Position numbers and translations under genes: made by a program | The notes under the pieces: model-generated | Databases searched by the model: none | Seen by the model: the letters and a program-made list of their open reading frames with translations, nothing else | Told to the model about the DNA's origin: nothing | Shown here: positions 51,992 through 61,441 of the stretch, one piece after another | Layout of the letters: every line of letters starts with the position of its first letter | Numbering within the stretch: position 1 is the first letter of the stretch | NCBI RefSeq assembly: GCF_002078355.1 | Contig: NZ_CP015363.1 | Location: 1,302,001 to 1,366,000, forward strand | From: Ferroplasma acidiphilum | GTDB lineage: Archaea; Thermoplasmatota; Thermoplasmata; Thermoplasmatales; Thermoplasmataceae | Reading direction: 5' to 3' | DNA: 64,000 nucleotides

Positions 51992-53392
51992 ATGAGAAAA
52001 AGAGCCATGATGTCTGAAGAACGGAGAAACAAAATTAAAAATTCATTAAGAATAACAAGAGAAAGAAGAAAAACACAGGATGTAATAATACTTAAACTAA
52101 AAATAGACAATGATAAATTAAATAATAATACTATAAAGGCATTAAACACAATCTTTTTAGAAGCTAAATGGCTATATAATTATGTTATAAACAAAGAATT
52201 CAACAATGATATTTTTAATATAGACCCTAAAATAAAGAATGTAAATGTATATGTTAAAGACCATTATGAAACAAGGAAATTAAAATATTTATCATCACAG
52301 ATGAAGGAGGAAATTATTAACAGGGCAATGGACAACATAAGAGGTCTTCATAAATTAAAAGAAAAAGGCTCTAAGATAGGAAAATTGAAATTTAAATCAT
52401 TTATAACATCAATACCATTGAATCAATATACTATAACATATAAAATAATAAATAATAATTATATTAAAATACAGAATATAAAGCAGTTATTAAAAGTAAA
52501 TGGCCTGGATAATTTAGAATACTATTATGAACCGGCAAGTGCATTGCTAATCAATAAAAACAGTTATTATTATATTTACATAACAGCGTATAAAAATAAA
52601 TACATTTTAGAAAAACCTGTCAATAATCAAAAAATAATATCATTTGACTTAGGAATAAAGAATCAGTTAACATGCTCTAATGGCTCAATATTAAACTATA
52701 ATATACCAAAATCCAAAAAAGAAATAAGATTGCAAAGGTCATTGTCAAGAAAAGCTAAATATGCAGAAGGAACTAAAAAACTAAGTAGAGAGCAATCTAA
52801 GAACTATTATAAAAATAAAAACAGATTAAACAGAGAACAAACTAAAACAGCAAATAAAAGAAAAGACACTATAAACAAAATAGTCCATTATCTAACATCC
52901 AATTATGATATAGTAATAACACAGAAAGACAATATATCCGGATGGAAGCATCTCTTTGGTAAAAGGATAGAAAATACAGGTATAGGTGAAATAATCGATG
53001 CACTTAAACATAAGGCATCAACACTTATACTGCTTAACCAATTTATTCCTACAACAAAGGAATGCTCTAATTGCCATAATAAATATGATATAAAATTAGA
53101 TGAAAGAATATACAATTGCCCTAAGTGTGGTTTTATAATCGATAGGGATTATAACTCTTCATTAAATGATATGTATTATGGCATTAAAAAATTAAATGAA
53201 TTATTAAAAATTAAAAATAGAAAATTAAATAATTATTTTAAGAAATATAATATAAATTTAAATGTACCTATGGAGCGTAGGGAACTAACGCCTGTGGAGA
53301 TTATTGCCTCTGGCTTTGAAGGGCTTAATATAAGCCCCTATGTGAAGTTAAGCATGGTCAATGAAGCAGGAAGCCTCAATGCTTTAGCATGA
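51992..53392 (+). CDS. tnpB: TnpB-like RNA-guided nuclease (IS1341-type, no tnpA)
   Basis: A 466-residue protein. RuvC-I FDLGIKNQ with Asp219; RuvC-II region ITQKDNISGWKHLFGKR; zinc finger CSNC (358-361) and CPKC (376-379); RuvC-III FIIDRDYNSS with Asp384/386. The QxxxISGW region matches the subgroup with QDE-I-GW, but the usual Glu is Asp313, so cleavage may be reduced. The C-terminus after 390 is longer than usual. No tnpA is present. Base composition is very AT-rich compared with neighbours, a sign of transfer. Confidence 0.9.
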   Translation: MRKRAMMSEERRNKIKNSLRITRERRKTQDVIILKLKIDNDKLNNNTIKALNTIFLEAKWLYNYVINKEFNNDIFNIDPKIKNVNVYVKDHYETRKLKYLSSQMKEEIINRAMDNIRGLHKLKEKGSKIGKLKFKSFITSIPLNQYTITYKIINNNYIKIQNIKQLLKVNGLDNLEYYYEPASALLINKNSYYYIYITAYKNKYILEKPVNNQKIISFDLGIKNQLTCSNGSILNYNIPKSKKEIRLQRSLSRKAKYAEGTKKLSREQSKNYYKNKNRLNREQTKTANKRKDTINKIVHYLTSNYDIVITQKDNISGWKHLFGKRIENTGIGEIIDALKHKASTLILLNQFIPTTKECSNCHNKYDIKLDERIYNCPKCGFIIDRDYNSSLNDMYYGIKKLNELLKIKNRKLNNYFKKYNINLNVPMERRELTPVEIIASGFEGLNISPYVKLSMVNEAGSLNALA

Positions 53393-53402
53393 GGTAGTTC
53401 AC
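53300..53402 (+). ncRNA. Candidate omega/reRNA and right end of the TnpB element
   Basis: The 3' end of tnpB has the composition break and hairpin expected for the guide RNA scaffold: CCTCAATGCT and AGCATGAGG form a stem at 53374-53395 that includes the stop codon, followed by AGTTCAC, similar to right ends of archaeal IS1341/IS605 elements. If this is right, the sequence just downstream of about 53402 is the guide. Confidence 0.45.
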
Positions 53403-53641
53403 CACAATATCTATTGTTGATGTGTGCTTTTAGTGATTACATAATAAAGGAGTCCCCAATGATTAAAAATTTTCATGCAAAGAAAAACTTTTATAGAATT
53501 ATTCCGTAGTCTGGCAGACCAGAGAAAAGTGTCAGGCATGAGATAGAAATTCCGGGAGGAATATCCATCGTTCTGAAACGTGTACATATATTTTTGTGGA
53601 GTTGAACTTGTAAAGTTGGACACACATTACACTAGTATAAT

Positions 53642-54676
53642 TTAAAAATTATATATGCCTAATCCAGCTTCTATTAAGGCACCTATGACAAGCAAAGATA
53701 TTGAAAGTATTAGGTAAAATCCAGAACTATATAACAGATCGTGTGTTCTTTGAGTGAAATATTGTGATTTCTCATTTCTTATCATGGATTGGGTAAATGA
53801 TAATATTATATCTGTCATAACTAAAGCAATTGATAGGCCAAAAACATAGCCGAGAGTTTCCGGGAAAAACTGTGGCAATATATATTTTACAAACGATGAA
53901 GAGCCATGTGTAATATCAAGTGAAGACATTATTATTGCTTCATATATATTGGATGAAAATAGTTCTATAAATGTGCCTGTGAATAAACTAAATCCACCAA
54001 TCATATATTCAAATACATCCAGAGTTATATTGTTTTTAAGTATGGTGCTGAAGAAATGCCAGTAATTGTAAGAACCACTTTTTACAGTTCCGGAAGATGC
54101 TAAAGGGGCCGCAGGTTGTACAAACGTATATATAATTATCAAAATAAAAAATATGGAGTAATACATTATCATTGAAGAATAAAAATATTGAAGAAATAAT
54201 GATTTCTTATTTTCATTTTTATTTTTTATCGACATTAGATTAAATTTATTATCATATTCGTTTTGCAAAAATTTCTTATTTTTTAAAATAAATAGCGAGT
54301 TAATTATGTTGGATATAAAAAATGATTTTATTATATCTCTTACAAGCAATAGTTTTAATAATTTATTTTTGCTTATTTCATATTTGTTAATTATCTCTAA
54401 TTTAAATATATCCTCAGCTATACCATGACCTGTTAATGATTCAATTGAGTAATAGCAGAAAGAAATTAAAAACAATATAAGTAAGTTATATAATCCGTAA
54501 TTTGTGTCGAATATATGTAAAAACCCCGGAATGAAATCTATTTTATATGCCAGGAAAAAACCTAGAAATGCATCCTTTATATGAAATATAGAGGCAATTA
54601 ATGATGTTAATGAAATTAAAATCGTTTGTTCTGTAACGTATATTATAAATTTTTCACTTAAACTTATTAGTTTCAT
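53642..54676 (-). CDS. RDD-like plus SpoIIM (DUF95)-like membrane protein of the peptide locus
   Basis: A 344-residue membrane protein from ATG 54676 (TTG 54688 possible). The N-terminal third looks like an RDD domain (YYSIESLTGHGIAEDIFKLE, then a KLLLVRDIIKSF helix). The C-terminal half resembles SpoIIM/DUF95: FIELFSSNIYEAIIMSS, YILPQFFPETLGYVFGLSIA and the final LLVIGALIEAGLGIY. DUF95 proteins are constant members of circular bacteriocin clusters. It overlaps the peptidase gene by 23 nt, so it belongs to the same operon. Role in secretion, maturation or immunity is inferred. Confidence 0.65.
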   Translation of the reverse strand: MKLISLSEKFIIYVTEQTILISLTSLIASIFHIKDAFLGFFLAYKIDFIPGFLHIFDTNYGLYNLLILFLISFCYYSIESLTGHGIAEDIFKLEIINKYEISKNKLLKLLLVRDIIKSFFISNIINSLFILKNKKFLQNEYDNKFNLMSIKNKNENKKSLFLQYFYSSMIMYYSIFFILIIIYTFVQPAAPLASSGTVKSGSYNYWHFFSTILKNNITLDVFEYMIGGFSLFTGTFIELFSSNIYEAIIMSSLDITHGSSSFVKYILPQFFPETLGYVFGLSIALVMTDIILSFTQSMIRNEKSQYFTQRTHDLLYSSGFYLILSISLLVIGALIEAGLGIYNF

Positions 54677-55514
54677 TGTATTCCTCAATTTTCTTTAATC
54701 TTTTATTAATCTGTTTTTTTATTCTAAATATCATATACCTATGACCAATGATATTTTTACTAAGATAATACGAAGTTTTCTGCAAAGCTGTAGATATATA
54801 ATCTTTTTTTAATTCTTTTATAGAAAATATGTCACAACTCAGTTCTTCTCTGTTAAAGATTATTGTGAAGATGGAGTATAGAATTATTATCACTGTGAGA
54901 AACCCAATAATTAGATTTATTAATAAGGACAATTGTACTCCATACATAAATATTGTCAACAGCAAAAATATTATGGCTCCACCAGCAAGCAGTATGGCAA
55001 AAGCAAGCACTTTTCGAATTAACCCACTGTTAGTTATAAAATGACCTATTTCATGAAGTACTACCGCGTCCATTTCATCAGGGGTAATATAGTCTAAAAA
55101 ATCGCGTTGTATCAAAATTTTTAATGCTTTAGAATAAAAGATACCTGCTGGAGATAAATGAAACAAATCGTTTAAATCATATATGTATATATTTATTTCT
55201 TTAATATTGCTCTCCCTATATTTTATACCTGCATATTTTTTTGTATAAATTTCCGACAAATCATAATCCTTAACTGCGTTACGTGGCTCGTCAAGATATC
55301 CTGTTTTTTTAAAGTATAAATACAGTAAAATTCCTAATTCAGCTGGGTAAATAAAAATGTTAAAAATATTTAAAATTATATTTTCTATTTTAGTTGGGTG
55401 TAAGAGAATAAAATTGTCGAAAATTGTAAAAATAGAAACGGTGATTAAACCGATAATTAAATATGGTAAAAGGAATAACTTATAAATTTTCTTTTTATTA
55501 TTTTCGATTTTCAT
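54654..55514 (-). CDS. M48-type membrane metallopeptidase of the peptide locus
   Basis: A 286-residue protein. Two N-terminal transmembrane segments (11-32, about 44-68), zinc motif HEIGH at 154-158 in VVLHEIGHFITNSGL, two more hydrophobic helices, then FNREELSCDIFSIKEL with the third-ligand Glu. The layout is that of HtpX/M48 or M56-like membrane peptidases. It lies 22 nt after the precursor gene and overlaps the SpoIIM-like gene, so it is a good candidate for processing the precursor. A second copy is at 50322-51083. Confidence 0.78.
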   Translation of the reverse strand: MKIENNKKKIYKLFLLPYLIIGLITVSIFTIFDNFILLHPTKIENIILNIFNIFIYPAELGILLYLYFKKTGYLDEPRNAVKDYDLSEIYTKKYAGIKYRESNIKEINIYIYDLNDLFHLSPAGIFYSKALKILIQRDFLDYITPDEMDAVVLHEIGHFITNSGLIRKVLAFAILLAGGAIIFLLLTIFMYGVQLSLLINLIIGFLTVIIILYSIFTIIFNREELSCDIFSIKELKKDYISTALQKTSYYLSKNIIGHRYMIFRIKKQINKRLKKIEEYNETNKFK

Positions 55515-55536
55515 TCATTCTTCCTCAAGTATATAA

Positions 55537-56070
55537 TTAATACGCAACTATGGCGATTGCCAATGATCCTAATAGTGCTTGCCCTACTGGATTAGATAGA
55601 TCAAGTGCCAAGATCCCTATTATTGCAACGTTACTCCATGAACTCCAAAGTATAGCGAACCCAATTGTCGCCAAAGTACCACTTCCTACGACAATACCGA
55701 CACCGATAAATAAACCGATAAGGAAGTTCACTATGTCGGTTTCGGTCGGCCTAGCACCCCAATGCGTAAGCTCGTAATCCACAAGCTCCGCTATATGTCC
55801 ACTAGTTATAACATCAGTAGATGAGGATTGAATTGTTTTACCTAAATTCCCAAATTCATACGGTATTGCATTATTTTCCATTGATATTAATCCACTATAC
55901 ACCGGTACTCCTACAGATGTTAGTAAAACTGCTATTGCAAATATAGATATCAAAGATTTTTTCCAGTTATTTTTATGTTCTTTGTGATAATCCATTCCCG
56001 TACTATTGTTACGGTACATTTCAATGGCTTTCAACTCTTTATATTTTGGATTCAAAATATTTGATTCCAT
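55537..56070 (-). CDS. Putative precursor of a hydrophobic (circular-bacteriocin-like) peptide
   Basis: 177 residues. 1-37 polar and basic (KYKELKAIEMYRNNSTG), 38-60 one transmembrane segment (signal anchor), 61-110 polar, 113-177 almost wholly hydrophobic and Gly/Ala/Ile-rich with no charge except Asp157, ending SLAIAIVAY. Circular bacteriocins are 60-70 residue hydrophobic helical peptides whose precursors end in an aromatic residue (for example AIAY or VIAW), so the C-terminal domain fits that class in size and end. The leader is much longer than usual. It is the first gene of an operon with a peptidase and a SpoIIM-like protein. Function inferred. Confidence 0.6.
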   Translation of the reverse strand: MESNILNPKYKELKAIEMYRNNSTGMDYHKEHKNNWKKSLISIFAIAVLLTSVGVPVYSGLISMENNAIPYEFGNLGKTIQSSSTDVITSGHIAELVDYELTHWGARPTETDIVNFLIGLFIGVGIVVGSGTLATIGFAILWSSWSNVAIIGILALDLSNPVGQALLGSLAIAIVAY

Positions 56071-56710
56071 ATAATAATAATAATAATAATAACTATTTAA
56101 ATATTTCTATATAGTCAGTCAGAGTTTAATAGTTTACTATCAACTTATTCCCTGAACCACTATTTTATACTATTGGAAAAATGTCGTATAATACTGTTAC
56201 ATGGATTGAAAGAAATCATGTGTGAATTTATACATATCAAAAATTCTTCTGTAAAATGGTTGTCACTGGAGAAATTAACTCATTAAATAGTAATTATAAA
56301 GTATATAAAGTTGTGAAGTAATCACAATTATTAGTATAATTTTAGAAATTGATTTTTATTTATTTAATAATATACAAGTGGCATATTGGGGTGTATTCGC
56401 GACGCCTGCATAGTAATTAATCATCCGGTATCTTAATTCCCATATTAAATCAGCATGAATCACATGGGCATAGTTGAGAAATAGTATGGTATGTATTATC
56501 TAGGTAGAGATAGTAAAATAAAGAATTATACTAAACCAACTATACCATTGTATGAATCTGAACCTAAATGATGCATACCAACCCGCCTCTGTTATTTAAT
56601 GATTAAATTTATAAATAACACCGGCTTATATTAATACAATATTGTGGAAATAACCCAACGGAAAAAATATATGCCTGTTGTAATTATATTGTTGCTGGCT
56701 GATGTAAAAA
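56071..56710. other. Intergenic region upstream of the peptide operon
   Basis: 640 bp without a convincing gene. It begins with a (TAA)n-like tract and an AT-rich promoter zone for the precursor gene. A short ORF from TTG 56643 directly before 56711 is too small to call. Confidence 0.5.
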
Positions 56711-56953
56711 ATGGCAATCAATTTATCACATAAGATTAAAAAAAGGAAGATATCGAACAAAACTTTCATTCCTATTTTTATTCTGTTTATTATAATTGGG
56801 TATCTATATTATTATAACATTTTTAATTATAAAAATTTTTATCTAACTATTCTGTTAGATGTAAGTTATCTTATACTGCTTGGGGATGCAATAGATAGAT
56901 ATCTTGACCATATAAGGAAAAAATGGCAGAATAGTAGTAAAAATTTCATGTAA
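56711..56953 (+). CDS. Small basic membrane protein, unknown
   Basis: An 80-residue protein: basic N-terminus (HKIKKRKISNK), two transmembrane segments (about 21-36 and 43-58), and a basic C-terminus. It is divergently placed 640 bp from the peptide operon. Immunity proteins of circular bacteriocins are small, basic and membrane-bound, so this is a possible immunity gene, but distance and orientation make it weak. Confidence 0.45.
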   Translation: MAINLSHKIKKRKISNKTFIPIFILFIIIGYLYYYNIFNYKNFYLTILLDVSYLILLGDAIDRYLDHIRKKWQNSSKNFM

Positions 56954-57177
56954 AATCTTGATTTTATACAAATCTGTAGGGATCTAATGAACACTTGAAG
57001 AAAATCCACATGAATTTCCTCTCCTGACACTCAGATTGATAATTATTGCATATATATTGACCTGTTTCCGCTCAACTTAATTTTGGACAGTTATAGATTA
57101 GAATATTTCAATATGCCTGGAAAGTCCCATAGGTGCATACTACAAATTTTTATAATATGCCCTGATGACTAACTTCC

Positions 57178-57888
57178 ATGGGAGTACCTGAAGATATACC
57201 GTTTTCTGATTTCGGGAGGCTTGAAAGCATAAAAAAACAGAATAATAGACTTTTATTTGACAATGATTTGTCAGGATTCAAAGGCAAGAAAGTTTACCAG
57301 TATATATTCCTGTACTGGATTTCAGATGATTCAATAATCTACAATGGCAAGAAAATCGCAAAGATTTCGGTAAACGGGAATTTATTACAGAGAAAGGTTT
57401 TATTCAGGCAGAATGTTTTTGAAAAATTTGGCGATACCACATGGACGTTTGGACTTTCGGATAAAATAAATAATGGAATAATACTCTGTTATTACCATAA
57501 CAACGAGGGGCAAAAGTCATTTGCGCATATATTCACCAGTAAATCACTGAAGAGGAAAATCGTAAAAAAAATAATAGAAACTTTAACTGAAGCGGCTGAA
57601 AAATATGGAATGCCTATAAAAGAAGGATATGTATTCTACGAATATATAGATAAAGAAAATTACAAAGAAAGCCCACCCCAGCAGGAAGAGGAAGGAGATG
57701 AAAAGTTATTTAAAATTCTGGAAATTGAACCTACCGATAATCCTGAAATAATAAAAAATGCATACAGGAAAATGGCTAAGATATATCATCCTGACCTCAC
57801 AACTCCGGAAAATGAAGAAGAATATTCTGAAAAGATGAAAAATATAAACTATGCCTATGAAAAATTATACAAAAAATATTACAGGTAG
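57178..57888 (+). CDS. J-domain protein
   Basis: A 236-residue protein. The C-terminal 70 residues are a J domain: KLFKILEIEPTDNPEIIKNA, AYRKMAKIYHPDLT with the HPD triad, and INYAYEKLYKKYY. The N-terminal 160 residues form an unrecognised alpha/beta domain with several aromatic strands, linked by an acidic stretch. Such proteins recruit Hsp70 (DnaK) to specific clients; the order (J domain last) differs from canonical DnaJ and there are no zinc or GF regions. Confidence 0.85.
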   Translation: MGVPEDIPFSDFGRLESIKKQNNRLLFDNDLSGFKGKKVYQYIFLYWISDDSIIYNGKKIAKISVNGNLLQRKVLFRQNVFEKFGDTTWTFGLSDKINNGIILCYYHNNEGQKSFAHIFTSKSLKRKIVKKIIETLTEAAEKYGMPIKEGYVFYEYIDKENYKESPPQQEEEGDEKLFKILEIEPTDNPEIIKNAYRKMAKIYHPDLTTPENEEEYSEKMKNINYAYEKLYKKYYR

Positions 57889-57889
57889 A

Positions 57890-59119
57890 TTATTCTACCG
57901 TAAATTCATGCCCATTGAAGGGCAATATAAATTTGTATTCCGGAAGTGATTCCTGAAGTTTTTCCCTCTGGTCACCGTGGCATAATACCACTATTTCCGG
58001 GTCTACGCCTTTCACAAACTTCACAAGGTCAGAATGCCCTGCGTGTGCAGATAGATCAAAGAAATCTATTTTCATTGCCGGTTTTATTGTTGCGCCTGCA
58101 ATCTGTATTGTTCCGTTTTCTATAAGGCTCCTTCCGTTTGTTCCATCTACCTGATATCCTGTAAGGAATATGGCAGATTTTGGATCTTCGGCAAAGGCAT
58201 CTATGTACCCGAGAACCGGCCCGCCGTCAAGCATTCCTGAAGTTGTAATAATTATATCTGCCTCCCTTATGGCTTCCTGTCTCATCCTGTTGTTCCTTAC
58301 CTGTATTACACGGCCCATTGATCTCCTGAATAGTTTCGGGTCCTTGAGAAATCCTGGTGTATCCATATATATTCCGGATATCCTGTTTCCCATTCCATCA
58401 ACATAAATCCTGTAATCCATATCTCTCAGGGTCATTATCATTTCCTGGGTCCTTCCAATTGCGAATGTGGGCAATATTACCCTGCCTCCATTCTCTATGG
58501 TTTCCCTTATGCTTTCCTTGAGCCTCTGGATTACCTCATCCCTATCTTCATGGTCCCTTCCTGCATATGTGCTTTCCATTATCAGTACATCAGTCTTCAC
58601 GGGCTTTGCTCCATAAAGCAGGTTTGTGTCCTTTGTGTACAGATCGCCGGTAATCATAAATGACCTGGCGTCCTGGAACCACCACATTGTAGAACCTGGT
58701 ATATGCCCTGCACTGTGTGCCACAGCTGTAAGGTTGTCTACCTGGAATGGCTGCTCATATTTCGCCGTCATCATTGACTTGAACAGGTTATCAACATCTT
58801 CCTCGTTGAACATTTTGGTATAGTTTTCAAGCCTCATGATTTTGAGCGAATCCATGAGTATGGGCTTTATACTGTTCGCAGTCATAGCCGTTGCATGGAA
58901 ATTTGCCTGAAAGTTATGGTAATACACAGGCAATGCCCCGGTATGGTCCAGATGGGCATGTGTCAGGAATATGTCATTCACCTTTTCAGGTGGAAGTGGA
59001 TATTCAGGTGGTTTTTCCGGCTCTATACCATAATCTATCATTATCTTGCTTTGCTTATCCTCTATCTTTATTGCTAGTCTTCCGACTTCTTCGGCTCCGC
59101 CGAGAAATTTTATTTTCAT
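57890..59119 (-). CDS. Beta-CASP metallo-beta-lactamase ribonuclease (aCPSF2-like)
   Basis: A 409-residue protein. Metal motif THAHLDHTGALP, MITGDLY for the bridging Asp, and beta-CASP motifs: LPTFAIGRTQEM (motif A/B), TTSGMLDGGPV, and HAGHSDL near the C-terminus. There is no N-terminal KH domain, so it belongs to the short archaeal CPSF73-like group rather than aCPSF1. It acts in RNA processing or decay. It begins 6 nt after the MTA phosphorylase gene, so the two are co-transcribed. Confidence 0.92.
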   Translation of the reverse strand: MKIKFLGGAEEVGRLAIKIEDKQSKIMIDYGIEPEKPPEYPLPPEKVNDIFLTHAHLDHTGALPVYYHNFQANFHATAMTANSIKPILMDSLKIMRLENYTKMFNEEDVDNLFKSMMTAKYEQPFQVDNLTAVAHSAGHIPGSTMWWFQDARSFMITGDLYTKDTNLLYGAKPVKTDVLIMESTYAGRDHEDRDEVIQRLKESIRETIENGGRVILPTFAIGRTQEMIMTLRDMDYRIYVDGMGNRISGIYMDTPGFLKDPKLFRRSMGRVIQVRNNRMRQEAIREADIIITTSGMLDGGPVLGYIDAFAEDPKSAIFLTGYQVDGTNGRSLIENGTIQIAGATIKPAMKIDFFDLSAHAGHSDLVKFVKGVDPEIVVLCHGDQREKLQESLPEYKFILPFNGHEFTVE

Positions 59120-59125
59120 TTTATA

Positions 59126-59899
59126 TCACGCTTTTGCATTTTCTAATCTCAAAGAACATTTGCAATTCCTTTGACCGTTAATTTCTGGAACTAAATTATA
59201 TAACATTTTTGATACTTTTTCCTCACTTTCTTTCATTATCTGCATAACATCTGAAGCTTCCACAGCTTCATCTTTCCATGCATCGTAATCTGTGACAGTT
59301 GCCAGCATGCCATAGCACATTGACAATTCAGCTGCAAGATTAATTTCAGGAACAAGAGTCATTCCTATTATATCGGCAAAATTCCTGAACATTTTTGATT
59401 CAGCCCTGGTTGAGAACCTTGGACCCTCTATGCATATATATGCACCATTCTTATGTACGGGAAATGATAATTTTTTGCCCGCTTCATATGCCTTTGCACT
59501 TATATCACTGCAGAATGGGTCTGCCATGGAAATATGGTAAACATCAGGGCCATTATAATATGTAAGGTCCCTCCTTTTAGTAAAATCAATAAATTGATCG
59601 GGTATTACTATATCTCCCGGTTTATATTCCTCCTTTAATGATCCGACAGCGTTGAGGCCTATTATCCTCTGAACGCCAGCTTTCTGCAATGCAAAAATAT
59701 TTGCTTTATAGTTCACCATATGAGGTGGTATTGTGTGCTTTTTCCCATGCCTGGGCAGAAAAGCTACCTCAACTCCATTTATTTCACCAATCTCAAGTGG
59801 TGCTGATGGTTTGCCATAGGGTGTATCAATATCCATTGTTTTCCTGGTTTCCATTATACTATAAAGACCACTGCCTCCTATTATTCCTACGTATGTCAT
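59126..59899 (-). CDS. mtnP: S-methyl-5'-thioadenosine phosphorylase
   Basis: A 257-residue protein: [12 protein letters not shown] phosphate-binding start, [45 protein letters not shown], and [17 protein letters not shown], then [10 protein letters not shown] with the purine-binding Asp. It phosphorolyses methylthioadenosine (a by-product of polyamine synthesis) to adenine and methylthioribose phosphate; some homologues use adenosine or inosine. Same operon as the beta-CASP gene. Confidence 0.93.
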   Translation of the reverse strand: MTYVGIIGGSGLYSIMETRKTMDIDTPYGKPSAPLEIGEINGVEVAFLPRHGKKHTIPPHMVNYKANIFALQKAGVQRIIGLNAVGSLKEEYKPGDIVIPDQFIDFTKRRDLTYYNGPDVYHISMADPFCSDISAKAYEAGKKLSFPVHKNGAYICIEGPRFSTRAESKMFRNFADIIGMTLVPEINLAAELSMCYGMLATVTDYDAWKDEAVEASDVMQIMKESEEKVSKMLYNLVPEINGQRNCKCSLRLENAKA

Positions 59900-59940
59900 T
59901 GTTTATCCCATTAATTATATACTATATCATTCATTAATAT

Positions 59941-60669
59941 TTATTCATTTCTAAATATTTTATCGGATTGCCGTAAAAGGTATTTATTTATGCCGGAGCC
60001 ATACTGGGCTGCAGTTTTACTCCTGTTATAAATCTCTTCCGGCAATGAGGTTTTAGCCGCTATTTCCCTGAGTATCAGCTTGTTCCTGTTTCCCTCAATA
60101 TTATCTTCCCTGGTTATATAATGCCTTATTTTCAACATACCAGGGGACAGATATGGTGTTATCAATTCCTTATCATAGTATTCTGCCATTTTCTTTTCCC
60201 TTGGCAATGTAACATTGAATAGCCTGTTAATGTATGTATCATTTTTAAGCCTTGGATTGTCTATAAACCTTCTGTATCCATAAAATAGTTCGTCAGCACC
60301 CTGACCTGTAACAACATATTTTTCCGGGATAAAATCCATTAAAATGAATAGTACAAGCTCATATCCCATTTCCATCTTTGTGATCTTCGGGTCAATTTTT
60401 AATAGCTGGCTTATATAGCCCTCAATGTCGATCTCATCCAGCAATATTATTTTTGGATTTATTTTTAAGATCGAAGATGCATCATCAACATTTTCAATAT
60501 CCCTTGAATCTGAAAAACCCAGTGTGTATGGTATATACCTGTAACCTGAAAGTGCAAGGAGCAGTGAACTGTCGAGGCCACCTGAATAGGCTATCGCACA
60601 GGGCTTATCTGCTGTTTGTTCCACTGCTGCCTTAAGTTCATTATAAACATTATCTACTATATTCTGCAT
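59941..60669 (-). CDS. Asparagine-synthase-like PP-loop ATPase (stand-alone)
   Basis: A 242-residue protein: IAYSGGLDSSLLLALS PP-loop, TGQGADELFYGYRRF (AsnB motif) and LITPYLSPGM, then IYNRSKTAAQYGSGI. This is the synthetase half of AsnB without the N-terminal glutaminase, so it would use ammonia or another amine. Some archaea encode this form, and its product (asparagine or a modified base or amide) is unproven. Confidence 0.85.
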   Translation of the reverse strand: MQNIVDNVYNELKAAVEQTADKPCAIAYSGGLDSSLLLALSGYRYIPYTLGFSDSRDIENVDDASSILKINPKIILLDEIDIEGYISQLLKIDPKITKMEMGYELVLFILMDFIPEKYVVTGQGADELFYGYRRFIDNPRLKNDTYINRLFNVTLPREKKMAEYYDKELITPYLSPGMLKIRHYITREDNIEGNRNKLILREIAAKTSLPEEIYNRSKTAAQYGSGINKYLLRQSDKIFRNE

Positions 60670-60908
60670 ATTAACAAATATCCATATTGTTTATTTAAAC
60701 TTAAGGTTGCTTATTTTATAAAGAAAAATGCATAGGAAATGGGTATTTTTATGATATTCGTTAAGAAACCCTAAATGTACACAGATAGTATCCTTAATTC
60801 CAGTAATATATATGGAAAGTCCTGTTTGCATAATTATGCCTGTATATTGTATCGTATCCCTTTGCCAGTCATCGAATTATTTATAACGGCTAAAGCATTT
60901 AACATGCA

Positions 60909-61328
60909 ATGATAAAGGTCATGGCATCCGGAGTATTTGACATACTGCATTTAGGGCATGTGCATTACTTAAGGGAATCAAAATCCTTTGGCGATTATCT
61001 TGTCGTGGTTATTGCTTCAGATTATACAGCACAGAAACATGGAAAGGAACTGGTATTCAATGAAAATGAACGTTCTGCCCTTGTATCAGAACTGAAGATG
61101 GTGGATGAGGTGATGGTAGGCCATAGTGATGATAATATATTCAAAACTGTTGCAGAATTGAAACCGGATATAATTACACTGGGATATGACCAGAAATTTG
61201 ATGATTCCTATATTGAAACTGAATGCAAAAAACTCGGGCTAAATACAAAGGTGAGGAGGACATCGCCATACGACGGGACAATAAACAGTTCCTCAAAAAT
61301 AAGGCAAAAAATTCTTGAATCTATCTGA
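60909..61328 (+). CDS. ribL: FAD synthetase, archaeal RibL-type cytidylyltransferase-like
   Basis: A 139-residue nucleotidyltransferase: SGVFDILHLGHVHYLRES with the HxGH motif, FNENERSALVSELKMVDEV, LGYDQKFD and a final GTINSSSKIRQKI (the ISSS-like motif). Archaeal RibL transfers AMP to FMN to give FAD; glycerol-phosphate cytidylyltransferases are close relatives. Monocistronic. Confidence 0.85.
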   Translation: MIKVMASGVFDILHLGHVHYLRESKSFGDYLVVVIASDYTAQKHGKELVFNENERSALVSELKMVDEVMVGHSDDNIFKTVAELKPDIITLGYDQKFDDSYIETECKKLGLNTKVRRTSPYDGTINSSSKIRQKILESI

Positions 61329-61441
61329 AATGGCACTATTAATTCAATAAAGAGAAAATGGATTATAGATAGCTAAAATGGATTAACGAATAACAATCAA
61401 AAAAAACAATTATAAAATATAGGTAATATTACAGGTAAATT

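Noticed and set aside
53411-53623. 70-residue minus-strand ORF between tnpB and the SpoIIM-like gene
   Set aside because: Composition is not protein-like and the region probably contains the TnpB guide and insertion debris.
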